A stretch of 64,000 nucleotides of DNA from Pterois miles (GCA_947000775.1 CAMQGK010000110.1:21239501-21303500), one strand, 5' to 3'; positions 36,936-48,870 are shown, counted from the first letter of the stretch. Translations and numbers: made by a program. Notes: generated from the letters alone by a model not told the origin.

Positions 36936-39143
36936 TCATGTCAACTTGCTGGCTTTTTCTTTCAACCATATCACATGGTCTTCATCAGTAGATGAAGACT
37001 GCATTTGCTAAAAAAATAAAAATGAAAAAAAAAATAGTTGGAGGAAATATAAACAGCTACCGAGCTCACAGCAAGCTAGAAAACTGTAATACAGTTGAAA
37101 AGTGGTGGACCTTAATTTCTATTTCCAAAGTCAAGAATTAACTTTGATGTTCTGTTTAAGCTGCGTGTCACCTCAAAAATTAGATATAACTCCAAAACTT
37201 ACAGCAAAAAATACTAGCAGGCCTAAAAACACAAGCTATTAAGTTAGGGTTACTAATCATGTGTTGTCTTTGAGACCTTGAATAAATCCCTATTTATCTC
37301 TGTCTGTTTCTGCATGTAATGAAATACCTGATACCAGGTTGTACATAGTGAGTCACACCACTAAGTGTGGTTTCATAAATGCTCTTTTATTAAGAATATG
37401 TAATTGGAGTAAAAAACAATAAAGACAAACTGCAACAAACTATGCTTTAAATGTGAGGCCTGTGCTGCCATCTGCTGTTGATGTTTTTCAGCACATCATA
37501 ATATGAGATTTTTTCAAATAGGTGGGAAAAACGACAAGCTACCTTGTTTAAATTGTCTATTCATGTTTAAGAGAATATATGTTTTATGAGCAGTGTGCCC
37601 ATATGTATGTGTTTCTCAAAGAGAGTAAACAACATACATGTATTTAAGGTGTTTATACAGTGAGGACGGTACAGTTCAAGAGTCAATATTACTGTTAACA
37701 CTCATCGACAGAGGTAGACGCCATTAATAAAGAAAATGCACATTGGCTTACTTCAAATAGATATTTGTCCCACACTGTGCATACAAGCCACTTTTGCACC
37801 AGAAAATGACTATATGTTTCATTTTTCTTTTTACCAATGTAGTTACTTTTTTAGATCCTAACTGCTGTGCTCACTAATTTTAGCACACTAATAAAACAGA
37901 GTGAGGGGTTTGGGGTGTTTAAGACAGCAAAAAATGGAACTGCTGTCAGTTCAATAGTTTTCTTTTCGTCACACACATTATAAAAGTAAAAGTAAAGTAA
38001 AACTAAAGTAAAGGAACAGAAAACACTAGTATCAAAAAAAAGAGTGCTCAATATGCACCAGAATAACCCTGCAGTATTATATTAGAATATTACATTTTAT
38101 TTGATATTTTCCTCTGAAAGGTTATTGAATGGGATTATAAAGTAGTATAAACTGGAAGAACAAGGGCCTCAAAATTGTAATTAAGTGCAGTACTTGATGT
38201 TCTCGGTTGCATACCACCACTGCCTATTACTCATACTTATCTTGTTTTGATTTTTCCAATCCAGCCCACAGCAATTTTGTAGCTGTTATCTTTGATTGAT
38301 TGGGAGCTTGCACTGTCAAAATCTCATTCACTGCTATTGAAACTTGAAACTTCTCTCTCTGGTTTTCCTTTTTTCTTTTCAACTGGAGTTTCTCTGCTGG
38401 TGTCAACCCATGCACACACATCACCAGTATGTTCAGGTAATAACACTGCCACTCATGGTGTAAAAATCTTAGAGCTACAACTGACTTTTTGTGCAGCTAT
38501 TGTGTGCTTGTGCAGAAAAGAACAACCTACTCTTTTGCATCAAGAAACAAAAGTCTCCACTTGCAGTGTTACTCAGTACAACGTATGTGAGATCAAACAT
38601 TTGTCTATATCACTCAAAAGTAGGTTCTTCTTATTTGGTTTGTAATGGCAGCTGGCATCCAAAATGTTGCACACCAGCAAATGCTGGATTTACATTAAAA
38701 TCCACTGCTCTTACTAAATAAAATGACTCCTTCACACCCATTTCCCACTCTGCTATAAATTCAGTATTTTCCATGTTTGTTCTTTCAGCTGCTGCTGCAC
38801 AACTTCTCTCTCATGACACTCAGAAATCTCCTTTAATTATGTCCATTTCCTCATAATTCCTTTCAATTTCAGCAGTACAGTTATTACCATTGTCAAAAGG
38901 GCCCAGAACTTCACCTGATCAGACCTGAGTGCCACCCTCTTAGCTTGTTGTCTCACATCATATCTTGTTCTACTTAACATTTCCTCATGCTTATGTCTTT
39001 TCTTAGATCTAACCCTGATTATTTCTGTCTCCTTATTCCTGACTCTTAGTTATCCTGCTATGCTGCATTTTTTTTTCCTTGGCAAAGAACACTCTTCTTC
39101 TTCTTTATCACTGTCTCCCTCACATTTTTCAGATGTAGGTGAT

Positions 39144-39223
39144 CAGGTGATCCAGGTAAACTCCATGTAGCAAAGGAGCCAGGTGACAGTGATCAGCAAA
39201 TTACAGGCTGACTCATATAAAAG
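39144..39223 (+). promoter_or_regulatory. TATA-box promoter of the H2A variant with two E-boxes
   Basis: TATAAAAG lies at 39,216-39,223, and a start site about 25-30 bases on would give a first exon of roughly 35 bases. Two identical CAGGTG E-boxes lie upstream at 39,144-39,149 and 39,180-39,185. E-boxes close to a TATA box are a feature of oocyte genes driven by the bHLH factor Figla, which fits the proposed germline role, but CANNTG motifs are common and this is only suggestive. No histone-type CCAAT or octamer cluster was seen near the TATA box. Confidence 0.6.
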
Positions 39224-39244
39224 CAGTGTGCTGTTTCAGTGTTT

Positions 39245-39281
39245 AGCTGCTGTGTCCACCAGAAGGAAGTGCAAAATACTG
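39245..39281 (+). other. Non-coding first exon of the H2A variant gene
   Basis: The start is estimated from the TATA box; the end is a strong donor, CTG|GTGAGT at 39,281/39,282. The following 256-base intron ends at TTCTAG|CATAAAG (39,537/39,538), seven bases before the ATG. Replication-dependent H2A genes lack introns, so this marks a replication-independent variant. Confidence 0.6.
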
Positions 39282-39544
39282 GTGAGTGGTCTTTAACTTT
39301 TGATGTGGTTCTACTCAAGAAAAGTGAGTGTCATTTGTTATATATTACCTTGTAAAATGATGCTGTCTTTAATGTTTAAACATGTTCCAAGAGGCTGCTC
39401 TGAAAGCCATTTAACCTTATGACCCCAACCTCTGTAGGCCTAAACACAGCAGCTGTTTTGATGATTTGTTGTTCTCTTGCTTGAGGTGAAAATGTATTGG
39501 AGTGACTTGAAATGACCTAAAATATTCTTAATTCTAGCATAAAG

Positions 39545-39961
39545 ATGTCTGGCCGTGGGAAGAAAGCTGTGCCCAAACCAAAATCTTCAATGTCCCGGTC
39601 TAGCAGAGCAGGGATCACCTTCCCAGTGGGCCGCATCCACAGACTCCTGAGGAAAGGCAACTATGCTGAGCGAGTTGGCACCGGTGCTGCAGTGTACTTC
39701 GCAGCTGTCCTTGAGTACCTCTGTGCTGAAATCCTGGAGCTGGCAGGAAACGCCTGCCGTGACAACAAGAAGCTCCGCGTCACTCCTCGCCACATCTTGC
39801 TGGCAGTGAAAAATGACGAAGAACTCAACAAACTGCTGGCAGGGGTCACGATCTCAGATGGCGGTGTCATCCCAAATATCCAGGCGAGCCTTCTCCCCAA
39901 GAGGACCAAGGTGCCCAAGGATGACCACACAGCTAAAGATGTTCAGTCTCAAGAGTTTTAA
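39545..39961 (+). CDS. Divergent histone H2A variant ending in SQEF (H2A.X-F/oocyte type)
   Basis: The complete 138-residue protein is in one coding exon. The histone fold is intact: RAGITFPVGRIHRLLRKGNY, loop L1 region AERVGTGAAV, a2 helix EYLCAEILELAGNA, and docking region GGVIPNIQASLLPK. Acidic-patch residues E57, E62, E65, D91, E92 and E93 are all kept. The tail ends VQSQEF: S135 in an SQE motif is the ATM/ATR site that defines H2A.X, and a final Phe rather than Tyr is the mark of H2A.X-F, an egg and early-embryo form described in frogs and fish. Substitutions are unusual: the canonical K13 and K15 positions are Ser and Met, and K119 is Arg, while K118 and T120 remain. Extra cysteines C60 and C71 are also non-canonical. 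Not H2A.Z or macroH2A. Fish oocyte H2A (h2af1o/h2af1al group) is the closest alternative name. ATG choice is fixed by the MSGRGK start. Confidence 0.9.
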   Translation: MSGRGKKAVPKPKSSMSRSSRAGITFPVGRIHRLLRKGNYAERVGTGAAVYFAAVLEYLCAEILELAGNACRDNKKLRVTPRHILLAVKNDEELNKLLAGVTISDGGVIPNIQASLLPKRTKVPKDDHTAKDVQSQEF

Positions 39962-40030
39962 TTGTGAATGTAATAAATGTACAAGTTTGCAAATTTTATA
40001 TTAAAGTTGAGTTTTTAAAAGCGCTTATCT
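39962..40030 (+). terminator. 3' UTR and poly(A) signals of the H2A variant
   Basis: AATAAA at 39,972-39,977 and ATTAAA at 40,000-40,005 follow the stop within 45 bases. There is no histone 3' stem-loop and no purine-rich downstream element, so the mRNA should be polyadenylated and stored independently of S phase, as expected for maternal histone variants. Confidence 0.75.
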
Positions 40031-40233
40031 TATTACATATTGAAAGGCACTAGGAGCAGTAGACTTTGGGGGGGATTCTCTACTTCTAGAGACCAACCTG
40101 TCTTTAAAAGCAGCTGCAAGGAGCTGGACAAACTTCTCTGAATGCGATGTAAATGTGCTTTATTTCCTACTTTTGGCCGAGGAAATGTAATGCTTTTTGG
40201 GAAATCTTGTGACCCCTCCAAACCATTTGTAAG

Positions 40234-40268
<35 letters not shown>

Positions 40269-41050
40269 TTCATCTGTGACCCCAATATGAGCAAGTTATT
40301 GGTTTTAAATTTTGGCATCTGCTCTCTACAAAATGTAGATGTCTCAAAAATCTTACATGATGTCCATAAAGGATTATGCTGTTTGACGTTGACAATGCTG
40401 TTCACTTTGTGGTCAACTTCGCAAATACTAGAGAATCAAAGCTGGTAGACCTAATGGCCTGTACAAGACAGTCCCAGTCAGTAGTGCATACTTCAAAATG
40501 TATAATGGCCACCTCCCAGCTAAAAGGACTGGGATTCAAACCCCACTTCAAACATGCATGTTGCTTGTTGGAGGCTACTAGTTGAAGATCTGATGTGCAC
40601 ATTTGAAGCAATCTTTCTGCTAAAGCAAGCATTTACTTAAAAGTTTAAACAAATATACAACAGTCACAGAAATACTACAGAAACTTGTTTGGTTGTAGGA
40701 TTACAGTGTTTGACAGTATTCATTTTTTTTTTTTTTTTTTTTTTTTACTTTTTCTTTCAATGAATCTTTATAGTTAAATGAAAAAGAATTATGTTGAAAT
40801 TTGGGAAAGATTTAAACATTTGTATGTGGAATTAGTCAAGCACTGTAATTAAAAGAATTAGAAAATAATTGCTTTAAAAATAAGTACCACTGTCTTTAAC
40901 TATGCAATGACCTAAAAAACATCCTATAAAACTTTTAAAATACAGCACTATTTATGTTATTGGGGCGATTTTTTGCAACTGTCTGTAACATTTGGTCTGT
41001 TGAACGTACCCCTGTGAGTAACGACGTGCTGACGTAAGACGTGTGAACAA
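40031..41050. other. Spacer with homopolymer runs
   Basis: Contains an A-run (about 40,237-40,264) and a T-run (about 40,724-40,746). The sequence before the A-run (40,060-40,230) is unique and carries no AATAAA or open frame that would support a processed pseudogene. No gene recognised. Confidence 0.5.
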
Positions 41051-41560
41051 CAAACAGTTGTTGGACTTCAACAAGCTAGCGAATGGTAACGCTGGGCAAA
41101 ACAGGTTCAACGTACTTCTGGATAGAGAGACAGTCACGAAACCCGTGCGGTCGGAACATCTTTATTAATTCATAATAATTAGCACCATTAGCACGGAGAG
41201 GTGTAGCTTTGGCTCGGTTCCCTAGCGCCAACGTTAGCCACCAAAACATGCTCATTGCTCCGAGTGTGACGCCTGTTTTTTTTCTGGCTGCCGCTGGTCG
41301 AGGGCTGTGATGCGAGCCGAGCAGCACGACAGAGGGTGAGACAAGAGCCACAGCCGGGAAATATCTTTCTTGACACAGAAGAATGGACTTTGTCGGGGAG
41401 AAACATACGGGCTCACGTAAAGAAGCGGGCATGCGACCGTACACGGCCCTGGGCGTCATTGTTGGGCAACAACTTTAGCAAGCTAGCTAACATTAGCTCG
41501 CACAAATTCATGCAAATGAATTGGTTTGGTGTCGGGCTCTGAGCTCGCTCTGCTCGCGTA
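41051..41560 (+). promoter_or_regulatory. ppp1r37: CpG-richer region, probable ppp1r37 promoter and 5' UTR start
   Basis: CpG dinucleotides are clearly denser here than in the flanks (for example 41,140-41,450: CCGTGCGGTCGG, GCCGCTGGTCGAGG, GCGAGCCGAGCAGCACGACAG). A donor, AGAGG|GTGAG at 41,335/41,336, could end a non-coding exon; a matching acceptor, GTCTGGCACAG at 42,088, lies 31 bases before the ppp1r37 ATG. No TATA box. This fits a housekeeping-type CpG promoter; the exact exon is inference. Confidence 0.5.
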
Positions 41561-42119
41561 ATGGAGGCACCCTGAGTGACTTGTTCTTTTCAATTGACTG
41601 TCCTGGTCCTGTTTAATACTGCTGGCAATGTGCTGACGACCAGTGAGCATTTCGTCGGTTCCCACTTGGAGCAATAGGACACGGTTGGCAGAAATTAAGC
41701 GGTGGTTCCCTGTCTGGGTGATAGTTGAACAAAGTTGCCGGGTTTGGCATATACATAATTACTGAAACACTGTATATTTCACAGAGGCATCACAAATTTC
41801 TTGTGTTGATATTTGTGTGAAATTGCACTTTAATTTGCTATTTTTAAGGATGCACCAAAGTCACCTGTGATTTGAGGTTTGTGAAAACTACCATTCAAAT
41901 CAGTACAACAAACTACTTAAAATAATGGTCTAATTTTCTGATTGCACTTGAATATTATTTGTTCAATTAAGGACCAGGATAGGTGCACATTTATGTATAT
42001 TGTTGTTAGACAAAACCAGAGACAGGCTTATCCATGTCAGTTGGTTCCTAGTTACTGTTTAACCCAACATCTAGGCTGTCTGGCACAGTTAAAGACTGAG
42101 TTTCACTGGAAATGAAAAC

Positions 42120-42876
42120 ATGAGTATCGAAGAGCAGTGTCTAGATTTGTGCAATGTCAAGACAAAAAGCAATGTGGACGATGATCACAATACTACCAAC
42201 AACACAGAAGGGGTCACCCCCAGAATCTCAGAACTGATGACGGACAGTATCACAGATAAACAAAACATTGTTCCCACAGAGGCCTCCGAAACCTACCTGA
42301 TGCCTCAGCTCACTGACAACCTCCAGGCAGCTGAGGAGGACAACCACCAGACACAGGACACACTGGAAATTGATGAGGTGAATGGTAATAGAAAGAGCAC
42401 TGCTCAAGACACCCCTGCAGTAGTGAATCCCACTGACTTGATCTTTTCCAATGATGAGCAGCACAAGGATGATATTGGGATGGAGAAAATGAAGGAGGAC
42501 AAGGACTCCGATCCTGCGACGTTTGTTGTGGAAGAAGAGGAGGATGATGGTGGGGACATGGACATAGGTGTGGATCTGAGTCTCGATGAGAGTGGGGTGT
42601 TGGAGGCTGAGGCAACAAATGTCACATCACTCTCAAACAATACTTTAGACTCAGAGTCCACATCTCAGGATGTCCAAGCAGGCAGCACAGCAGAGAACCC
42701 GTCAGATGCAAGCCAGACCAGCAGCACAGAAACTCCTGCCACAGACCAGGCTGGACTGTACCCTTTGGTGGAGGAGGGCGACGATAAACACAAACCAAGT
42801 GGCAAAAGGGTGACATTTCCCTCAGATGAGGATATTATCTCTGGAGCTGTGGAGCCCAAGGACCCCTGGAGACATG
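42120..42876 (+). CDS. ppp1r37: ppp1r37 coding exon 1: long acidic N-terminus and PP1-docking motif
   Basis: The frame opens at ATG 42,120 and runs 252 codons plus one base to the donor CATG|GTAATC. The end of the exon, KRVTFPSDEDIISGAVEPKD, matches the signature N-terminal block of protein phosphatase 1 regulatory subunit 37 (LRRC68). RVTF at residues 230-233 is the RVxF motif that binds the PP1 catalytic subunit. The preceding 225 residues are low-complexity, rich in Asp, Glu, Ser and Thr (an acidic run near 135-152), and show no domain; they are much longer than the short N-terminus I recall for the human protein. In mammals the protein inhibits PP1 and carries leucine-rich repeats, which must lie beyond the window. 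The frame read past 42,876 is intron. Confidence 0.9.
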
Positions 42877-45807
42877 GTAATCTTGTGTGTTTGTTTCTGC
42901 ACGCCTGTATGTGTGAATGATTTTCTCTTCATTCTACTTGTCTATTGTGCCTGTATGAACATGTCAGTTCAACATGGTTTGCAAGGATTCAATCTCATTA
43001 GACTTTTAACAGCATTTTGCTGTTCAGTCTATTTAGATTGGGTTTAAAAAGTGCCCTGTCATGGCCCATGTTCTGTGTCTTGAAGAAGTAATATGTTGAT
43101 GATTGAGAGGCGTGTCAATGGGCCGTCTTTTTGAGGAATGTTCTTTTGTGTGAGCTCGTCATCTCTTGCTTCACTCTACAGTGTACTTAGTCCTCAGTCA
43201 GCACCGGTGTCCCCGCCTCTTCTTCAAACAGAAGTTCATGTCTTACTTTACATACTCAAATAAATAACATAATAGTTTAGTCTGTTTTGTCCCCAACTGC
43301 CAAAGCACACTTATACTGAAATATAGGCCCAGGCCTGTGCTGTATGCCATATCGTGAGTGGATCCCACCACTCCTTGAGGTGTGCCATTTTACCACTGTT
43401 GGTTCCTGTTTGTTCAGTGAAAACATGTCAAAAGGAAGCTCATGCAGGATATGGCACTGCCTCCTTGGGCCTTCATTATGTTCATATAAGGACTATTAAA
43501 TTACGAGCCAACTACTTTGATAATCAAGGATTTGAGTATTTTTTAAGAGAAAAAGTCAGAATCCTCTAATTTCAGTTTCTTAGATGTGAATATTTTCTGG
43601 TTTCATTACTAAACTGAATGTCTTTGAGTTGTGGACAAAACAAGACATTTTAGGACATTGTCGTGGGTAACACTGATTTGTCTCCATTTTCTGACCTTTT
43701 ATAGACCAGTAATTCAATAAAGTAATCAGCAGATTAATGGAAATGAAAATAATCATTAGCTGCAGTCCTATAGGGAAACCAATCTTAAAAATTACAACAA
43801 AATGAGAAATTGTTTTTTCTCATTTTTCACCATCTTCCATGTAATAATTTGCATATAGTTTACATAAATGACATATCAAAGATAAAATCTTTTGATCCCC
43901 AGGAGGTAAATTTAGCTCTATAGCAGCACAAAGAAAGTAGATTCGAAGCAATGCACATCACGTTCCTCTAACTGAGTACTATTTATATAGAGATTAGTGT
44001 CTTATCAGTTAGTATATAGATTAATATGCACGCAGAATGAATGTAATCAAGCATAATGAAAAAAATAATAGGACTGTCCTGGACTAAAGAAATTCTTAAA
44101 CTGCAGACACTCATGGTTTTAGTGATTTTCATATACAAATCTATAGAACTGAGTTTGTCTACAAAGAATCACACTAAAGCATCACTTTAAGTCTTGAGTT
44201 TACCAGAGATGTGCTCATAAGTTTTTTAGGATGAAAAAAACATTGAAAATGATTAATCGACTCAATAAAACTTTGTTGACTATGACCAAAACAACAAGCT
44301 GTAAAAAAATATTTCTAATATCTACAATTTATTTAGTGCTCATCCTTATTCTTATATATTTAAAAAAAAATAAATTAAACTTTATTATCTATACATGGAT
44401 GACGGTCCAATACATTGAAAGGTAGTTTTCATTTAAAACTGACACAACTAATAGCTTTTTCTTTTTTTTTTTTTTTTTGGTCCCCAGTCCTGATTTGAGT
44501 CTACTAATGCTGATTATGGGCTGTTACCAGGTCTTATTATTTGTTTTTTTATTCTATGTTTCTTTACATTTTTGCAGTCTTTTTCCTCCTAGGAGTTATA
44601 CTGCTGTAGCACACAGTAGCTTTGTGTTTGATTCTTATTTTGGATCAACTGGCAAGTCATGTATGATCTAACCATGACACACACACTTCTTCATCTGGTG
44701 TGGACAATGGGCATCATATAACAAACGGACCTGCAGTCATAATGTGACAACTGGTGTTTGCGCCGTGACGGCAGTCGACATACTGTAGTTACGCAGATTG
44801 CAGTGTGAGAAGATGCCAAATCCCTTTATTTATACAAGACTATACTGTATACTGCATTCCTTACAGTGAGTTTGTGACCTGTGTGGATTCAGGGTAAGCC
44901 AGTTAGAGTACTGTGTTTTTTTTTTTTTTTTTCTTGGTGTATAAAACCAAAAATGTAGGCCAGGCCAAGGGTCAGTGATGTGAGATGTCCAGATGGGAGA
45001 GGAGGGAGTAGAAAGAAGCAAAAAAAGCATCAAGGTTATTATGCATGAACAGTACTGCCTGCTGTTCAGTTGAATATAAATTATTCTGTTAACACCCCTG
45101 CAACTGATTCAATGGCTACTCTGAAAGACACTTGTGTTTTCCTCCCTTTATCCTCACATGTTACTGTAATCTCTTCTGCCCACTCAAAATAGTTTACATG
45201 GTTGTTGCATCCATGGACCTCATTTCTTGTCAAATAACCCTGTTGCTTTTTTAAATGTTTCTGTATTAATCCAGAGTGCACATGCCAGGCAGTCAGTCTG
45301 ATAGCAAATTGGACAAGAAATATCTTTAGCCGAACTCCATGGGGGCAAAGTCCAACCCAGTTAGCCAAGATTTCTGGGACCTTATGAAACATTTGGTACT
45401 GCGAACTGTCAAGTATCTGGATATCTGTACCGATCTGTGGGTCAGATTATTTGTCACAGCACATTTATCATGTAGTTTATTTAAGTTCCAAAGGTCCAGC
45501 TGATTGTGGCGTTGATGTAGAGGCAGGCAGACAGTTGATGGTGGTGAAGTCAATCACATGATACAGTGTTCTGTTGTTAATGTAGGCAAGATATAACACT
45601 GTGCTACATTTATTAGGACAATTTTATGTCCAAAGGATCAGATGAATACAATTATTTGAATCCCAAAACTCAAAATTGTAGAATTAGTTAATTTCAGTCC
45701 AAAAGTTACAAGCCATTTTTTCATATATTTATCATCCTGTTTGTTTTTTATGTTATCCATAGTCAGCATTATTCTTACATTGTTGTTACTTTTTAATTGC
45801 TTTTTAA

Positions 45808-46524
45808 TAGGTCTGTCAAAGTTAACACAATAATAAAGTGTTAACAAAAATTTGTTTTAATGCCACAAATTTCTATAACGCATTAACGCAACATTTGATG
45901 TTTAGGTTGTAGTGGGCTCAGTTTTAAAGTTAGAGTGCAGATACCAACCATGTCATACTAGCCTGTCATGAAGGAGGTCAAATAACACTCCAAACTTGAG
46001 CTAAATTTGAGTTTGTAAAAACTGGCATGGCCATTTTTAAAAGGGTCTCTTGACCTCTGACATAAAGATGTGTGAATGAAAATGGGTTCTCTGGGTACCA
46101 ACGAGTCTCCCCTTTACAGACATGGCCACTTTATGATAATCACATGCAGTTTGGGGCAAGTCATAGTCAAGTCAGCACTCTGACACACTGACAGCTGTTG
46201 TTGCCTGTTGGCTGTTGAGTTTGCCATGTTATGATTTGAGCATATTTATGCTAAATGCAGTACTTGTGACGGTTTCTGGACAATATTTGTCATTGTTTTG
46301 TGTTGTTAATTGATTTCCAATAATAAATATAAACATACATTTGTATAAAGCAGCATATTTGTCCACGCCCATGCTGATAAGCGCATTAAACACTTGACAA
46401 GCATCCCTTTAGGGTAAATTTGAACAGATAAAAAATGTGTGAATAATTTGCAATTAACTGCGATTAACTATAGACAATCATGCGATTAATCACAATTAAA
46501 CATTTTAATCGAGTGACAGCCCTA
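45808..46524 (+). mobile_element. hAT-like non-autonomous element, copy B, with 8-bp target duplication
   Basis: A 717-bp copy with ends TAGGTCTGTCAAAGTTAAC and its imperfect inverse GAGTGACAGCCCTA. It is flanked by the 8-bp direct repeat CTTTTTAA (45,800-45,807 and 46,525-46,532). An 8-bp duplication and TAGGGCTGTCA-type ends fit the hAT superfamily. The ends are rich in TTAATCG/CGATTAA words that also fold back on themselves. It encodes no transposase. Confidence 0.8.
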
Positions 46525-48639
46525 CTTTTTAATCACCTTACATTTGCAATTTTCTCAATATATTGAGGAAAAAGTCCTGTTGATCTTAAGTGTCACTGTT
46601 GTTGACGACTCAGTTTGCTACCTGATTACTTTAAATGTATCTGTTAATTCAGTTAATGGCAGTTTGAATTGGCTGCTGCATCAAAACGCTGAAAGTATAT
46701 ACATGTTAAATGTTAAGAAGTCATATAGATTTGGAAATAGCTTCTTGTGTCATGTCTTTAAAATCTGTTAAATTACTCTACTATTGTGTCAGTGGTGAAC
46801 TCCCTGAACCTCTGATGTTTCCTTTGTCCTGCTTCTGCCATCATCACACAGGACAGGCTATCTGGATGTGTGTGTATGTGTGTCTCTGTCCGTTTTTCTG
46901 AGGCAAAGTCAAGGAAATGAAATGTATCTGTACCTCCTCTCCAAGGCCTTTCGTGCTTTGTTAGGATCACTGCGCTACAATAGCTCCATAATCCATCCAG
47001 AACCTTTATCTGTGGATCTAGTGTCAGGTTCTCTGGGTCCCTGTCTTATGTCATCTGTCAGAAACATAACAGTGAACGAGCCTGAGCTCACAGAGCCTGG
47101 AGCCTCATCCATGCACACTATGAGTTACTGCTGTAAGAGCAGAGGGAAGAATTTGTTAGATGGGTATTGAATATTCGCAAAGCAAGATATATCTGGCTTA
47201 ATATGAGTCACAAAATGAGCCTCTGAGCAGAGGTTAGAAAGCTGCCATTCAAATAAACACCAGGGGTTCAGGAGGGAACAAAGTCGGGGGAACAATAGCA
47301 GCCAGATGGGGTGTCATTTTCCATTTCTTCCTTGGCACTTTCATTTTCCCAGAACTGAATTTACGTCCAGTTTTGTGGCATCAGCTAGCATACAATGTGT
47401 GAGGCTAGAATTTACACTAAAAAGACAAATCATATTGTGCTCGAGTTCAGTTTGTAAGCTATGTCAATCTCCCTGTCGAGACTTGAGGGACGCCTGTTCT
47501 TTCCCTCCAGGCCCGGGCAAATACTGCATCATATCCTGAGATTCCTGAACTTCCCAACATGCTGCGTTGCTTCCCCTGCTCCCTTCGATTCTCCTCCCCT
47601 ATTTCTTCTCCCTCCTGGTTGGCCAATTCGGTCTAGGTGCAGCATGGACCTATATCAGTAAAGCAAGCGATTACAAAAGGGATGGATCATACTTGAAGCA
47701 TGTGCTAAGTCATTTATTTTATTAGACTTTTCATTCCACACAAACACTTTTCAATGCATGGAGAGTGTTTTTATTAAGTCATGATGCAAGATAGTTTTTC
47801 ACAGTTACCGTATTGACTGATAGAGCATGATAGCGTACTATAACATCATTGTAATACAGCTTTGTCTACGAGTGAGTTAAAGCCTACTACTTGCAGGGCA
47901 GATAATTCCTTCACATTAATGACTGTTTATCCTGCGGGCAGCCAAACAGTTTGGCCTGCGTGCAGCTCCGTCTCATGTCATCAGACCCAAGGCCCATTTG
48001 GCACCAGGTTATTAGAGGCTCTGTGACCCATGAAATGTTATGTGTTGTGGATGTGGACCAAGTTACACACTGATAGCTAAGCTTACAGTGTACAGAATGG
48101 GGCTTTGAAAACCTATATGTTAGTTCAGTTCGCGCTAGAGGCCGACCATTTTCTGGGCCAAAGCCAATAGAAAAAAGGCTTAAAAACCGCCTTTGAAGTC
48201 ATCGATAAATGGACCTTGAGTGTTGTATATCTTCTGATGCACCTTTTCATCCTCTTGGGAATGGCTGCAGATATTTGAGTGTTAAATCAGCCGAGTTAAC
48301 AAATGTCAGCTGATGATGCCAGCTGTCATATAGGTGTCATTAAAACCCCATTCCCAAGAAAAATATGAGGAAATAACTGATCACTGAGGCAAAGAATTTA
48401 TGGAAATAGTAAAAAGCTGGCAAGTTTTTAGAAATAAATGGAAATCATTGTAGGAACATTTAGTTCAGAGCAATGGAGATGTACTGATCACTGGTCCAAA
48501 CAGGCCAGTTGTCAGTCATATGATCGATCTCATATACTTTTTACCGGTCAAATTTCCACACGTGTTGTATGGAAGTCCTTCAGTGAAGAAGACATTGAGT
48601 GAGAATGACAGAAGGTTTTGTAACTTGGTGCAGTTTTAG

Positions 48640-48870
48640 AGTCAAGTCAATTTAGTTTTTTTATAGCCCAGAATCACAAAACCAATTTTGCCTCAGGGGG
48701 GCTTTACAGTGTGTACAGGATACAACACCCTCTGTCCTTTACAGAGCGACCCCCTCATCGATTAGGAAAAACTCCCCAACCAAAAAATATCTCAGGAAGA
48801 GCAACAGAGGAGGAGTCTCCCTTTAGGATGGACAGACATACAGAGAAACATTTATTTAATTACGTTGAAA
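48640..48870 (+). repeat. Unclassified dispersed fish repeat
   Basis: The 'atagcccagaatcacaaa', 'tttgcctcaggggggctttacag', 'cctctgtcctttacagagcg', 'ggaaaaactccc' and 'ggaagagcaacagagg' blocks in this order are a familiar repeat of teleost genomes, probably a LINE or SINE 3' region. Small frames inside it (for example 48,711-48,899) are not genes. Confidence 0.6.

Larger units (their letters stand above)
32156..39120. other. Intergenic region upstream of the H2A gene; old repeats and unique blocks
   Basis: No host exon is supportable. Old fish repeats are recognisable at about 32,490-32,600 ('cctaaacctaaagaag' motif), 33,440-33,645 ('gctaagctaagctagccagctgctggctg', ending 'attcctttaa'), 33,645-33,890 and 36,235-36,935. 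The blocks 34,400-34,700 and 35,500-35,850 are unique and could be conserved non-coding DNA. Both strands are open over much of 35,506-35,853, but the predicted peptides resemble nothing I know. Confidence 0.45.

Noticed and set aside
39587..39930. Minus-strand frames of 68 and 89 codons opposite the H2A gene
   Set aside because: They are antisense shadows of the histone coding exon.
40060..40264. Processed pseudogene ending in the A-run
   Set aside because: No coding homology, no poly(A) signal placed before the A-run and no flanking duplication were seen; a simple A-run is enough to explain it.
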